From: Pedobacter sp. Leaf176
GTDB taxonomy: Bacteria > Bacteroidota > Bacteroidia > Sphingobacteriales > Sphingobacteriaceae
Direction of reading: 5' to 3'
Length of the DNA stretch: 64,000 bases
Assembly (NCBI RefSeq): GCF_001424305.1
Contig: NZ_LMPD01000006.1
Span: 68,490 to 132,489, forward strand
Position 1 is the stretch's first letter. Every line of letters begins with the position of its first letter. Shown one piece after another: positions 27,902-37,059 of the stretch. Position numbers and translations under genes: made by a program. The notes below the pieces were generated by a model. It made no database searches. It saw nothing but the letters and a program-made list of their open reading frames with translations, and was not told the DNA's origin.

Positions 27902-28996
27902 TTGACCCATCCACTGAATAAAGAAGAAGTTTTAAAGACTAAAGAACATTTTGAAATCCTGGACGGCTTAAGGGGACTCGCTGCCATAGTCGTAGTGATT
28001 TACCACTTCATGGAGATTGCAATAACCGATTACAGTAAAAATTTTATTGCTCATGGTTATTTAGCTGTCGATTTTTTCTTCTGCTTATCCGGATTTGTAA
28101 TTGCCTACGCTTATGATAGCAGGGTGGAAAAGATAGGTATGTTATCTTTCATAAAGTTAAGGCTAATAAGGTTACATCCGCTGGTTCTAATTGGTTCCGT
28201 TCTTGGTTTATTAACCTTCCTTTTCGATCCTTTCAGCGATTTTTATTCCGTTTATGGGTTTTCAAGAACAATATTATTGTTTCTCGCTTCTGCTTTTTTG
28301 GTTCCATATCCGGTAATGGCTGAACGGTTTTTTAATTTATTTAATCTGAATGCGCCTGCCTGGTCACTTTTTTGGGAATACACTGCAAACCTATTTTACA
28401 TATTTGTATTATATAGATTAAGCAGAACAATATTGCAAACCATAACTTTAATTGCTGCCGTAATTATTTGTTACGTTGCGTTCAAATCGACTAATCTAAT
28501 GGGTGGTTGGGGCGGTCCGACTTTTTGGGATGGGGGTGCAAGGGTTTTGTATTCCTTTTTAGCGGGGATGCTCGTCTATCGTTCGAACTGGATAATCAAA
28601 AATAGATTAGGTTTTACAGGTGTTTCCATTTTATTGCTCTTCGCATTCCTGCTTCCTTTTAACGACAAATATAATTGGTTAACAGAACCTTTGATCGTGT
28701 TAATTTATTTCCCTGTTCTTGTGGCCCTGGGTGCCGGAGCAACGTTGAAACCGAACTTTAAAGGCGTTTGTAAGTTTTCTGGAGATATATCTTATCCGTT
28801 GTACATGACACATTATCCTTTCATTTGGATATTCCTGACTTACGTCGCAATTATTAAACCCGAAATGGACCTGCTGAAAATTATCATTCCAGTTTCAGTT
28901 TGTTTATTAATTGGACTTGCCTATCTGATAATGGTCTTTTTGGATACGCCAATTCGTAATTATTTGAAAAATAGATTTCTGACTCGGAAAAGTTGA
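27902..28996 (+). CDS. Acyltransferase family 3 membrane protein
   Basis: 364 residues with about ten hydrophobic segments. The N-terminal EILDGLRGLAAIVVVIYHF carries the family's arginine and the catalytic-type histidine, followed by DFFFCLSGFVIAYAY, both typical of acyltransferase 3. It would move an acyl group onto a cell-surface sugar or similar acceptor at the inner membrane; acceptor unknown. The only usable start before the conserved region is TTG at 27902. It stands alone between a terminator and the thrS leader. Confidence 0.9.
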   Translation: MTHPLNKEEVLKTKEHFEILDGLRGLAAIVVVIYHFMEIAITDYSKNFIAHGYLAVDFFFCLSGFVIAYAYDSRVEKIGMLSFIKLRLIRLHPLVLIGSVLGLLTFLFDPFSDFYSVYGFSRTILLFLASAFLVPYPVMAERFFNLFNLNAPAWSLFWEYTANLFYIFVLYRLSRTILQTITLIAAVIICYVAFKSTNLMGGWGGPTFWDGGARVLYSFLAGMLVYRSNWIIKNRLGFTGVSILLLFAFLLPFNDKYNWLTEPLIVLIYFPVLVALGAGATLKPNFKGVCKFSGDISYPLYMTHYPFIWIFLTYVAIIKPEMDLLKIIIPVSVCLLIGLAYLIMVFLDTPIRNYLKNRFLTRKS

Positions 28997-29134
28997 TTTC
29001 AAATTGCCCATAACAATCAATGTATCCATTTCGGCAAAGACTTGCTTTTAAGCAGGAAAAACCGCACCTTTGCCAAAAATAAAATCACTTTGTATGTGAT
29101 TTAGAAATAACCATTTTTATAAACTACTTTAAAG

Positions 29135-29148
29135 TCCCCTTTAGGGGA
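29135..29148 (+). other. Short hairpin in the thrS leader
   Basis: TCCCCT TT AGGGGA forms a 6-bp stem 25 bases before the thrS start codon, and a further AGGGG follows. The tiny loop and lack of a T tract make it unlike a terminator. It may be part of a dispersed repeat or act on translation; I see no T-box motif. Confidence 0.35.
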
Positions 29149-29172
29149 TTAGGGGTAAAATCATAGTTGTAG

Positions 29173-31098
29173 ATGATTAACATTACTTTACCTGACGGCT
29201 CCGTTCGTCAGTACGAAAAGGGCACTTCTGCCCATCAAATTGCATTGTCAATTTCCGAAGGTTTAGCAAGAAATGTTTTAGCTGCCGAAGTCAATGGTCA
29301 GGTTTGGGATTCAACGCGTCCCATTGAATCAGATTCGTCAGTTAAGTTGTTAACCTGGAACGATGCTGAAGGTAAATCTACTTTCTGGCATTCATCCGCC
29401 CATTTAATGGCCGAAGCTTTAGAATCGCTTTATCCGGGTACAAAATTTGGTATTGGTCCGGCAATTGAAACCGGTTTTTATTATGATGTAGACTTCGGCG
29501 ACAAAGAATTTTCGTCTGATGATTTCAAAGCCATCGAAACCAAAATGATTGAACTGGCTAAGCAGAAAGAAACTTTCACCCGTGAAAGCGTAAGCAAAGC
29601 CGATGCAATAAAATATTTTACCGAAAAAGGCGATGAGTACAAACTTGATCTAATTGACGGTTTGGAGGATGGAAAAATTACTTTCTATACTCAGGGCGCT
29701 TTTACTGATTTATGTCGTGGTCCGCATATCCCAAATACAGGTTTTGTTAAAGCCGTAAAACTGATGAATGTTGCCGGCGCCTATTGGCGTGGTGATGAAA
29801 GTAAAAAGCAGTTAACACGTATTTATGGCGTAACTTTTCCAAAGGCAAGCGAGCTTACTGAGTATCTTGCTATGATTGAAGAAGCTAAAAAACGCGATCA
29901 TAGAAAGCTTGGAAAAGAACTTGAACTGTTCATGTTCTCAGAAAAAGTTGGTGCAGGCTTGCCAATGTGGTTACCAAAAGGTACTGCGTTGCGTGAACGT
30001 TTGGTTAACTTTTTGACTAAAGCACAATCAAAATCTGGTTACGAACAAGTCGTTACACCACACATCGGAAACAAAAATTTATATGTTACTTCCGGTCACT
30101 GGGATAAATATGGTAAAGATTCATTTCAACCAATAAAAACCCCGCAAGAAGGAGAAGAGTTCTTTTTAAAACCGATGAACTGTCCTCACCACTGCGAAAT
30201 GTATAAATTTAAACCGCGTTCTTACAAGGATTTACCTGTTCGTTTTGCCGAATTTGGTACGGTGTACCGCTACGAGCAAAGTGGCGAATTACATGGTTTA
30301 ACCCGTGTGCGTGGCTTTACTCAGGATGATGCGCACTTATTCTGTATGCCTGAACAAGTGAAGGACGAGTTCAAAAAAGTAATTGATTTAGTACTTTATG
30401 TATTTAAATCTTTAGGTTTTGAAAACTATACCGCTCAGATTTCGTTAAGAGATCCAGATAATAAGTCGAAATACATTGGTTCTGATGAAAACTGGAAGTT
30501 AGCTGAAAGCGCAATTGTTGAAGCAGCTGCAGAAAAAGGTTTGAATACGATTGTAGAATATGGCGAAGCGGCCTTTTATGGGCCGAAGCTGGATTTTATG
30601 GTTAAGGACGCTTTAGGCAGGAGATGGCAGTTGGGTACCATTCAGGTAGATTATAACTTACCGGAGCGTTTCGAGTTGGAATATACAGGTAGCGACAATT
30701 TAAAACACAGACCGGTAATGATTCACCGTGCACCGTTTGGTTCACTCGAAAGATTCGTTGCTGTTTTGATAGAACATTGTGCAGGGAATTTTCCTTTATG
30801 GTTAAGTCCGGAGCAATTCATAATTCTTCCTATCTCAGAAAAATATGAAGATTATGCAAAAAAAGTTTTAGATGAACTAAATAATTCCGATATTCGCGGG
30901 CTGATTGACTTTCGTGATGAGAAAATCGGTCGCAAAATCCGCGATGCGGAGGTTAAAAAAATCCCTTATATGCTCATCATTGGTGAGAAAGAAATGGCTG
31001 AAGGTAAAATTTCAATCCGTAAACATGGTGAGGGAGATTTAGGTGAGATGACGCTGGAAGAGTTCAGCGGCTTATTATTAAAAGAAATAACAGTTTAA
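29173..31098 (+). CDS. thrS: Threonyl-tRNA synthetase
   Basis: 641 residues, the normal bacterial length. Residues 1-62 are the TGS domain (MINITLPDGSVRQYEKGTSA). The editing/SAD domain has HSSAHLMAEAL and LCRGPHIP. The class II catalytic core shows MNCPHHCEMYK, RFAEFGTVYRYEQSGELHG and MIHRAPFGSLERF, and the anticodon-binding domain ends the protein. It charges tRNA-Thr in the cytoplasm. It heads the conserved order thrS-infC-rpmI-rplT; infC follows after 23 bases. Confidence 0.98.
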   Translation: MINITLPDGSVRQYEKGTSAHQIALSISEGLARNVLAAEVNGQVWDSTRPIESDSSVKLLTWNDAEGKSTFWHSSAHLMAEALESLYPGTKFGIGPAIETGFYYDVDFGDKEFSSDDFKAIETKMIELAKQKETFTRESVSKADAIKYFTEKGDEYKLDLIDGLEDGKITFYTQGAFTDLCRGPHIPNTGFVKAVKLMNVAGAYWRGDESKKQLTRIYGVTFPKASELTEYLAMIEEAKKRDHRKLGKELELFMFSEKVGAGLPMWLPKGTALRERLVNFLTKAQSKSGYEQVVTPHIGNKNLYVTSGHWDKYGKDSFQPIKTPQEGEEFFLKPMNCPHHCEMYKFKPRSYKDLPVRFAEFGTVYRYEQSGELHGLTRVRGFTQDDAHLFCMPEQVKDEFKKVIDLVLYVFKSLGFENYTAQISLRDPDNKSKYIGSDENWKLAESAIVEAAAEKGLNTIVEYGEAAFYGPKLDFMVKDALGRRWQLGTIQVDYNLPERFELEYTGSDNLKHRPVMIHRAPFGSLERFVAVLIEHCAGNFPLWLSPEQFIILPISEKYEDYAKKVLDELNNSDIRGLIDFRDEKIGRKIRDAEVKKIPYMLIIGEKEMAEGKISIRKHGEGDLGEMTLEEFSGLLLKEITV

Positions 31099-31121
31099 AT
31101 AAAAATTAATTTTATACAAAT

Positions 31122-31691
31122 TTGGCATTAGGAAGACCAGGATTTAACAGGGGACCACGTCCGCCTTTTAAGAAAAAAGAAGCAGAACATAACATTAATC
31201 AGTACATTAAATCGCCTGAAGTGCGTTTGGCTGGCGATAATGTTGAACCGGGGATATATCCTCTGGCTAAAGCTTTGGCACTTGCTGATGAACTGGAATT
31301 GGATTTGGTAGAAATTTCTCCGAATGCAGTCCCTCCGGTTTGTAGAATTATTGATTACAGTAAGTTTGTTTACGAGCAGAAGAAAAAGCAGAAGGAGATT
31401 AAATCGAATGCAAAACAAACTGTAATTAAGGAGATTCGTTTTGGTCCTAACACAAATGATCACGATTTCCAGTTTAAACTAAAACATGCAGTGAGCTTTT
31501 TGGAGAACGGTGAGAAAGTTAGGGCTTATGTGCATTTTAAAGGTAGGGCAATTGTTTACAAAGAACAGGGTGAGATTTTATTGTTAAAGTTTGCCCAGGC
31601 TTTGGAAGAGGTAGGGAAAGTAGAGTTATTGCCTAAGTTGGAAGGTAAACGTATGTTTCTGACCGTTGCACCTAAAGTAGCAAAAAAATAA
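31122..31691 (+). CDS. infC: Translation initiation factor IF-3 (TTG start)
   Basis: 189 residues. The N-domain HNINQYIKSPEVRLAGDN...GIYPLAKALALADELELDLVEISP and the C-domain KEIRFGPNTNDHDFQFKLKHAVSFL are typical; a basic N-terminal extension (ALGRPGFNRGPRPPFKKKE) is added. No in-frame ATG exists until near the C-terminus. The frame is closed by a TAA at 31107-31109, so TTG at 31122 is the only usual start. IF-3 rejects non-canonical start codons, and in E. coli infC starts with AUU for autoregulation. The same logic may hold here. Confidence 0.97.
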   Translation: MALGRPGFNRGPRPPFKKKEAEHNINQYIKSPEVRLAGDNVEPGIYPLAKALALADELELDLVEISPNAVPPVCRIIDYSKFVYEQKKKQKEIKSNAKQTVIKEIRFGPNTNDHDFQFKLKHAVSFLENGEKVRAYVHFKGRAIVYKEQGEILLLKFAQALEEVGKVELLPKLEGKRMFLTVAPKVAKK

Positions 31692-31720
31692 AAATAGGTT
31701 TATAAATTAAAAAAAAGGTT

Positions 31721-31921
31721 ATGCCAAAAATGAAAACCAATTCCAGTGCTAAAAAGCGTTTTTCGCTTACTGGAACAGGTAAAATCAAAAGAAACAACGC
31801 ATACAAAAGTCACATCTTAACAAAGATGAGTACTAAACGTAAACGTGCCCTTGGAAATGCAAGCATGGTAACAGATGCAGATATGGGTAACGTTAAACGT
31901 ATGCTTTGTATCGGAAAGTAA
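31721..31921 (+). CDS. rpmI: 50S ribosomal protein L35
   Basis: 66 residues, highly basic, with the family pattern MPKMKTNSSAKKRFSLTGTG and ...HILTKMSTKRKRALGN. It lies between infC and rplT in the standard order, 29 bases after infC. Structural protein of the large ribosomal subunit. Confidence 0.97.
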   Translation: MPKMKTNSSAKKRFSLTGTGKIKRNNAYKSHILTKMSTKRKRALGNASMVTDADMGNVKRMLCIGK

Positions 31922-31994
31922 TTCATTAATTCACCAGGTATCAGGCATTAAAGTTCCTTAAACAGGACGCCGCTTACCAAAAAACAACAACAAC

Positions 31995-32339
31995 ATGCCA
32001 CGTTCGGTAAACGCAGTCGCTTCGAGAAGAAGAAGAAAAAAAATCCTTAACCTTGCAAAAGGTTATTGGGGAGCAAGAAGTAAGGTTTATACTGTTGCTA
32101 AAAACACAGTAGAAAAAGGTTTGCAATATGCATACCGTGACCGTAAAGTTAAGAAAAGAGAATTCCGCGGATTATGGATCCAGCGTATTAATGCAGGTGC
32201 CCGTCAGCATGGTATTTCTTACTCTCAATTAATTGGTAAACTTGCTTCAAAAGAAATCGGTTTAAACCGTAAAGTATTAGCTGATTTAGCAATGAATCAC
32301 CCTGAAGCTTTCAAAGCTGTAATTGATGCAGTAAAATAG
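31995..32339 (+). CDS. rplT: 50S ribosomal protein L20
   Basis: 114 residues, normal for the family: MPRSVNAVASRRRRKKILNL, GYWGARSKVYTVAKNTVEKG, and WIQRINAGARQHGISYSQ. It binds 23S rRNA early in assembly of the large subunit. Last gene of the thrS-infC-rpmI-rplT operon, closed by a terminator. Confidence 0.98.
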   Translation: MPRSVNAVASRRRRKKILNLAKGYWGARSKVYTVAKNTVEKGLQYAYRDRKVKKREFRGLWIQRINAGARQHGISYSQLIGKLASKEIGLNRKVLADLAMNHPEAFKAVIDAVK

Positions 32340-32370
32340 AAATTTTCGCTTAGCGATAATCATATTTTAA

Positions 32371-32400
32371 AAGGTCACGATTTTAATCGTGACCTTTTTT
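32371..32400 (+). terminator. Rho-independent terminator after rplT
   Basis: Stem AAGGTCACGA / TCGTGACCTT (10 bp), loop TTTTAA, then a run of T to 32400. It begins 32 bases after the rplT stop and closes the operon. Confidence 0.92.
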
Positions 32401-32404
32401 GTTT

Positions 32405-33345
32405 ACATATATCTTAATAGCCTTAACTTCTAAATGGTTTTTAACCATTAAAGCATTAAGAGGATTAAGATTCCCATTTTTAGATCTTAATAACCTTAAC
32501 TTCTAAATGGTTTTTAACCATTAAGGCATTAAGAGGATTAGCTATTTCCATTCGTATGTTTAATAACCGTGACTTCTAAATGATTTTTAACCATTAAGGC
32601 ATTAAGAGGATTAAGCTATTTCCATTTGTATATATAATAACCGTGACTTCTAAATGATTTTTAACCATTAAGGCATTAAGAGGATTAAGATTTCCATTTT
32701 TATATCTTAGTAACCTTAACTTCTAAATGGTCTTTAACCGTTAAGGCATTAAGAGGATTAAGATTTCCATTTTGCATATCTTTAATAACCTTAACTTTTA
32801 AATGGTCTTAATCGTTAAGGCATTAAGAAGATTAAGCTATTTCCATTTTGCATATCTTAAAAACCTTAACTTCTAAATGGTATTTAACCATTAAGGCATT
32901 AAGAGGATTAAGCTATTTCCATTTGTATGTTTAATAACCGTGACTTCTAAATGATTTTTAACCATTAAGGCATTAAGAGGATTAAGATTTCCATTTTGCA
33001 TATCTTAGTTAACCTTAACTTCTAAATGGTCTTTAACCATTAAGGCATTAAGAGGATTAAGATTTCCATTTTGCATATCTTTAATAACCTTAACTTCTAA
33101 ATGGTTTTTAACCATTAAGGCATTAAGAGGATTAAGATTTCCATTTGTATATTTAATAACGTGATTTCTAAATGATTTTTAACCATTTAGGCATTAAGAG
33201 GATTAAGATTTCCATTTTTATATCTTAGTAACCTTAACTTCTAAATGGTCTTTAATCGTTAAGGCATTAAGAAGATTAAGCTATTTCCATTTATCTTAAT
33301 AACCTTAACTTTTAAACGGTTTTTAATAATTCAGGCTTAATAAAT
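32405..33345. repeat. Tandem array of ~13 copies of a ~73-bp hairpin-bearing repeat
   Basis: Unit starts (CCTTAAC or CCGTGAC block) lie near 32420, 32494, 32566, 32640, 32713, 32788, 32863, 32936, 33012, 33088, 33159, 33231 and 33302, a period of 71-76 bases. Each unit holds AAATGGTTTTTAACCATT, which can fold as AATGGTT-TTT-AACCATT and extend towards CCTTAA / TTAAGG. Then come TTAAG motifs spaced 9-10 bases (TTAAGGCATTAAGAGG) and a T/A-rich spacer ending near GCATATC. Two subtypes are mixed: A with CCTTAAC...AAATGG and B with CCGTGAC...AAATGA. The last copy is degenerate. There is no CRISPR-like unique spacer and no long reading frame. Confidence 0.9.
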
Positions 33346-33422
33346 TTCTTTCGATTAAACCATTAGACGATATCCAACTATATAATCATGGTTTGTGTCC
33401 TCACAAATCATTTTATAAATAA

Positions 33423-34673
33423 CTATTTCCCATAGTCCATCTTAAATTTACTCAAGTCGGGCTTTTGCTTTCTATTCCTCGATAATTCAAATTCATAAAT
33501 TGTCCGACCAAGATTTTTCATAAATGGATAACAGACCGTTTCGTATTCGTATTTATTATCATTAAAAATCCCATCCTCATTACTGTGAACCACCGCCGTT
33601 AGAAAGTATTCTATCCCATTTTTGAAATCTACAAAATATGAATTGTCGATAATGTAACCGTAGCTGTCTCCATACTTGTTGAAAATTCTAATGTTCGCAT
33701 CTAAATTGATATTTTGTTCTCGACCATAGTAAAGCATTTTAGCGTAAGTTGGCCAGAATTCCTTTGAATCATACCTTGGATAATCACTTTCTGTCGGATA
33801 TTTACTCATATAAGTGTAAATCAGATTATAATCTTCAGGAGTTAAATCATATCGCTCACTTGCATGAAAAGCATCTGGAAACATCAATTTTTGCATCAAC
33901 TTTTGCTGATCATTAATTGCAAATGCATTTTTGGTATCCAAACTAAATGGTTTATTCACTAATTTATCTGTACTATCCAGATAACCCTTACCCATGATTG
34001 TATTGGTTAAAGTAAGTCTATACGCTTTTGGATCATATTGGGCAGGTTGAATATAAACCAGTTTATTCCCATTATAAAACTGAATTGGATTGGTGTGTTT
34101 GGCCGTTTCACCGGCATCACCAATCGCTAAACGGTTTAAAATTCTGCTATCATTCAATCCGTTCTTCTTAAGTTTCTCATTTATTTCTGCCCGACCAATA
34201 AATTCGAACAGGCGGTTAAAAGCATCGTTATCACTGGTTAACAAAATTTTTTTGATGTAATGTTCAATTGTTGGTAAACCATTTTTCGCAGATGTATCTT
34301 TCTTAACCATTGTTTGCCCTTTAAAAGCGCTATCGGTTATCATCGTGCTTTTTGATGTTAGTCCACTACTTTTTAAGCGGTTTACTTTCTCTAATGCAAA
34401 AATTACAGCGGCAAGTTTCACGGTACTGGCCGGATAAAAATAATGATGCGGGTCTAAGTTGTAACTGTAATTTTTGAAAGTGGGTTTGTTTTTAGCATCA
34501 CGATTTACCTGCGTGTATAAAATCTGTATCTGGTTTTTATCATGATGGGTTAACACAGAATTAAATAGCTCTGGCTTTGATTCCATTAATTTTTTCAGAA
34601 AAACCGTATTGGTTTTTTGTGCATTTACGGATAAGGTCATTGCAAAAAGTGCTGCTGTAAATAACAATTTCAT
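33423..34673 (-). CDS. Secreted serine hydrolase, class A beta-lactamase-like
   Basis: 416 residues. Signal peptide MKLLFTAALFAMTLSVNAQ. The SxxK motif is Ser83-Thr-Val-Lys86 in YFYPASTVKLAAV, and an SDN motif is at 147-149 (LTSDNDAFNRLFEF), both as in class A beta-lactamases and related serine hydrolases. The long C-terminal part (EFWPTYAKMLYYGREQ, YFLTAVVHSNEDGI) differs from classical beta-lactamases of ~290 residues, so a cell-wall or peptide hydrolase is as likely as antibiotic resistance. The gene runs away from the B12 riboswitch and has its own upstream region. Confidence 0.85.
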   Translation of the reverse strand: MKLLFTAALFAMTLSVNAQKTNTVFLKKLMESKPELFNSVLTHHDKNQIQILYTQVNRDAKNKPTFKNYSYNLDPHHYFYPASTVKLAAVIFALEKVNRLKSSGLTSKSTMITDSAFKGQTMVKKDTSAKNGLPTIEHYIKKILLTSDNDAFNRLFEFIGRAEINEKLKKNGLNDSRILNRLAIGDAGETAKHTNPIQFYNGNKLVYIQPAQYDPKAYRLTLTNTIMGKGYLDSTDKLVNKPFSLDTKNAFAINDQQKLMQKLMFPDAFHASERYDLTPEDYNLIYTYMSKYPTESDYPRYDSKEFWPTYAKMLYYGREQNINLDANIRIFNKYGDSYGYIIDNSYFVDFKNGIEYFLTAVVHSNEDGIFNDNKYEYETVCYPFMKNLGRTIYEFELSRNRKQKPDLSKFKMDYGK

Positions 34674-34765
34674 TTTCGGATTTTATACCAATTTAGCTTT
34701 AAATTACTCATCTTCAAAAAGCTATTTTCAATTCAAATAATCCGGAAAAGCTTTTTACTTTAACC

Positions 34766-34796
34766 TTTGGTGTTTCAGCTTTAATAACTACTTTTG
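34766..34796 (+). promoter_or_regulatory. Bacteroidota-type promoter before the cobalamin riboswitch
   Basis: TTTG at 34766-34769 and TACTTTTG at 34789-34796 are separated by exactly 19 bases, matching the -33/-7 consensus of the primary sigma factor in this phylum. The riboswitch begins directly downstream. Confidence 0.85.
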
Positions 34797-34799
34797 CAG

Positions 34800-34990
34800 C
34801 GCTTTTGGTTTCCGGCTTTACAACCGGAATTAAAAGGGAATGCAGTGTAATTCTGCAACTGTCCCGCAGCTGTAAGCTCCATAACGATATTTCAATCTCA
34901 ATGCCACTGTTTAAACAAAAAACGGGAAGGCAGAAAACATCGGGAGTAAGTCAGAAGACCTGCCTTAGCGAATAATTTCATAGCTTTCGG
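34800..34990 (+). ncRNA. Cobalamin riboswitch (RF00174 type)
   Basis: Conserved blocks in the right order: GGTTTCCGGCTTTACAACCGGAA hairpin near 34806 (the 5' stem region), AAAGGGAATGCAGTG near 34833, GCAACTGTCCCGCAGCTG at 34854-34871, GCCACTG at 34903-34909, CGGGAAGGC near 34923, and the B12 box AAGTCAGAAGACCTGCC at 34948-34964. It lies between a good promoter and a btuB-type gene, so it should switch off receptor synthesis when adenosylcobalamin is plentiful. The 3' limit is estimated; a short hairpin AGCTTTC...GAAGCT at about 34982-35001 may belong to the expression platform. Confidence 0.95.
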
Positions 34991-35078
34991 GGATTGAAGC
35001 TAGGACTGAGGTACTAAACGTTTTCGTATTTTCATTTCCTTTCCTAATCTGTTGGCTGTGGGCAAAACTCACAATCAA

Positions 35079-36941
35079 ATGAACAAAAAAAGAATTTTAA
35101 TTGCAGCAGGCCTGGGGTTTGCTCAATTAACGGTTAGCCAACTGGCTAATGCGCAAGACAGTCTGAGGCTTAAAGATGTTGTAATTACGGCAACTAAGAA
35201 TGATCAGAAACAATCGCAAACAGGTAAGGTAGTTACCATCATTAGTAGCGAGGTTTTAGAGAGAAGCCATGGTAAATCACTTCCTGATTTGATCAGCGAG
35301 CAAGCAGGTATAATCGTAGCCGGCTCCAGCAGTAATCCGGGCTTGAACAAATCGGTATTTTTTCGTGGTGCAGGAAGTGCATACGCAGTCGTTCTAATTG
35401 ACGGTATTGTTCAGAACGATCCTTCAGGAAATGGTGGCGCTTTCGATTTACGTTTGTTATCTATCGACCAAATCGACCGGATTGAAATTCTAAGAGGCGG
35501 TCAGTCAACAATTTACGGCTCTGATGCTGTGGCCGGCGTAATTAACATCATCACTAAAAAAGGCGGACCTAAAGGCAATACAATCTATGGTGTTGCAAGT
35601 GCAGGGAGTTATGAAAGTTATAAGGGAACGATTGGTTTAAACGGCGGTGTGGAAGGTTTTACTTATAACGTTAACTACACACAAAATAAAACCAATGGAA
35701 TTTCTGAAGCTGCAAATCCAGTTGGAAACAATACAGAATTTGATAAAGATGGTTTCAGAACAGGTGCCTTGAACGCAAACTTTGGAATTAAATTAGACAA
35801 GCATTTGTCCATAAATCCATTTGTACGCTACTATTACGGAAATTATAGTTTCGATGGTGGTGCTTTCACTGATGCTGGCAATTACTCTATTTTGAAGAAT
35901 TTTGCAGCCGGAACAAATGCCAGATACGAATTTGAAACCGGAAAAGTAACCTTAAATTACAGTTACGAAAACACATCTAATGATGCACATAGCTCTTTTC
36001 CAAGCTTTAGCCAGGGTAAAGTGAATATTATCGACCTATTTTACAATCAAAAATTAAATGATAAATTAGATTTATTGGTTGGTATCGATAACCGGGTAAT
36101 GAAGTTAACCGCTGCCGGTTCAAACCCAAAAGCCAACATCTTTGCAGCATACAGTTCACTCTTTTTGCATGATTTAAGCATATTTAATTTAGAAGTGGGC
36201 GGTCGTTATAATAAACACGAACAATATGGCGAGAACTATACTTATTCAGTTACACCCAGCATTAACATAATTAAAGAAATTAAGCTTTTCGGTACAGTTT
36301 CTACTGCATTTAAAATTCCTACATTGAACATGCTTTTCGGACAGTTTGGTGCTAATTTAGATTTGAAACCAGAAAAATCTCAGAATTATGAAGCGGGTAT
36401 TAACTTCAGTTTTGCTGATGATAAAGTCTCTCTACGTGTTGCTGGTTTTAAACGTGATTTAACTGATGCGATAATTTATGCCTATCCGGCAGGTTATGTA
36501 AATCAGATCAGCCAGAAAACCAAAGGATTTGAAGTAGAACCAACAGTTAAATTGGGTAAATTTAATTTTAACGGTTATTATGCTTACGTTGAAGGAAATG
36601 AATTCAACTTTGTCGATAACGCAATTGCCGATTACTTATTCCGCCGCCCGAAGCATACCTTCGGACTTAATGCTGGTTTACAGGCAACCGATAATTTATT
36701 TGTAAGTGCAAACTACCGTTATTTTGGGAACCGTACCGACGGAAATTTTAGCACCTACACTGTTGATACGCTGCCAGCATACAAATTGCTTGGTGCTTAT
36801 GCCGAATATGCTTTGCTTAATAAACGAGTTAAAGTATTTTTTGATGCAAAAAACATATTGAACGAAAAATACAGTGAAATTATTGGCTACAACAGCTTAG
36901 GTTTCAATTTTAATACAGGTGTTACTTTCAATATCCGCTAA
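35079..36941 (+). CDS. btuB: BtuB-type TonB-dependent cobalamin receptor
   Basis: 620 residues from the ATG at 35079; the longer GTG/TTG-type start at 35052 adds nine residues before the signal peptide and is less likely. Signal peptide to LANAQ, then a TonB box region (LKDVVITATK), a plug domain with LIDGIVQNDPSG and IEILRGGQSTIYGSDAVAGVINIITKKG in part, and a 22-strand barrel ending ...SLGFNFNTGVTFNIR. Length is close to E. coli BtuB (614). The cobalamin riboswitch upstream makes the substrate assignment strong. It imports corrinoids across the outer membrane with TonB energy. Confidence 0.93.
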   Translation: MNKKRILIAAGLGFAQLTVSQLANAQDSLRLKDVVITATKNDQKQSQTGKVVTIISSEVLERSHGKSLPDLISEQAGIIVAGSSSNPGLNKSVFFRGAGSAYAVVLIDGIVQNDPSGNGGAFDLRLLSIDQIDRIEILRGGQSTIYGSDAVAGVINIITKKGGPKGNTIYGVASAGSYESYKGTIGLNGGVEGFTYNVNYTQNKTNGISEAANPVGNNTEFDKDGFRTGALNANFGIKLDKHLSINPFVRYYYGNYSFDGGAFTDAGNYSILKNFAAGTNARYEFETGKVTLNYSYENTSNDAHSSFPSFSQGKVNIIDLFYNQKLNDKLDLLVGIDNRVMKLTAAGSNPKANIFAAYSSLFLHDLSIFNLEVGGRYNKHEQYGENYTYSVTPSINIIKEIKLFGTVSTAFKIPTLNMLFGQFGANLDLKPEKSQNYEAGINFSFADDKVSLRVAGFKRDLTDAIIYAYPAGYVNQISQKTKGFEVEPTVKLGKFNFNGYYAYVEGNEFNFVDNAIADYLFRRPKHTFGLNAGLQATDNLFVSANYRYFGNRTDGNFSTYTVDTLPAYKLLGAYAEYALLNKRVKVFFDAKNILNEKYSEIIGYNSLGFNFNTGVTFNIR

Positions 36942-36988
36942 GAAAAATTAACTTTGTATCAGGTGATGGCTTGGGTTCAATTTTAATC

Positions 36989-37050
36989 TTGATACCTGAT
37001 ACTAAATACCTGATACTAAAACTTGATACTTGCTACTAAATACTCGATAC
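36989..37050. repeat. Short degenerate direct repeats (GATACTAAATAC type)
   Basis: About five imperfect copies of (C/T)TGATAC(C)TAAATAC follow one another in the 118-base gap between btuB and the next gene, ending ten bases before its start codon. They leave little room for a normal leader. Function unknown. Confidence 0.55.
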
Positions 37051-37059
37051 TAAAAAAAA

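Noticed and set aside
29120..29172. T-box or other riboswitch before thrS
   Set aside because: Only a small 6-bp hairpin is seen; no T-box sequence or specifier loop.
32405..33345. CRISPR array
   Set aside because: Whole ~73-bp units repeat with only subtype differences; there are no unique spacers of even length and no cas gene nearby.
33423..34673. True class A beta-lactamase resistance gene
   Set aside because: SxxK and SDN motifs fit, but the protein is 416 residues long with a different C-terminal part, so the wider term serine hydrolase is safer.
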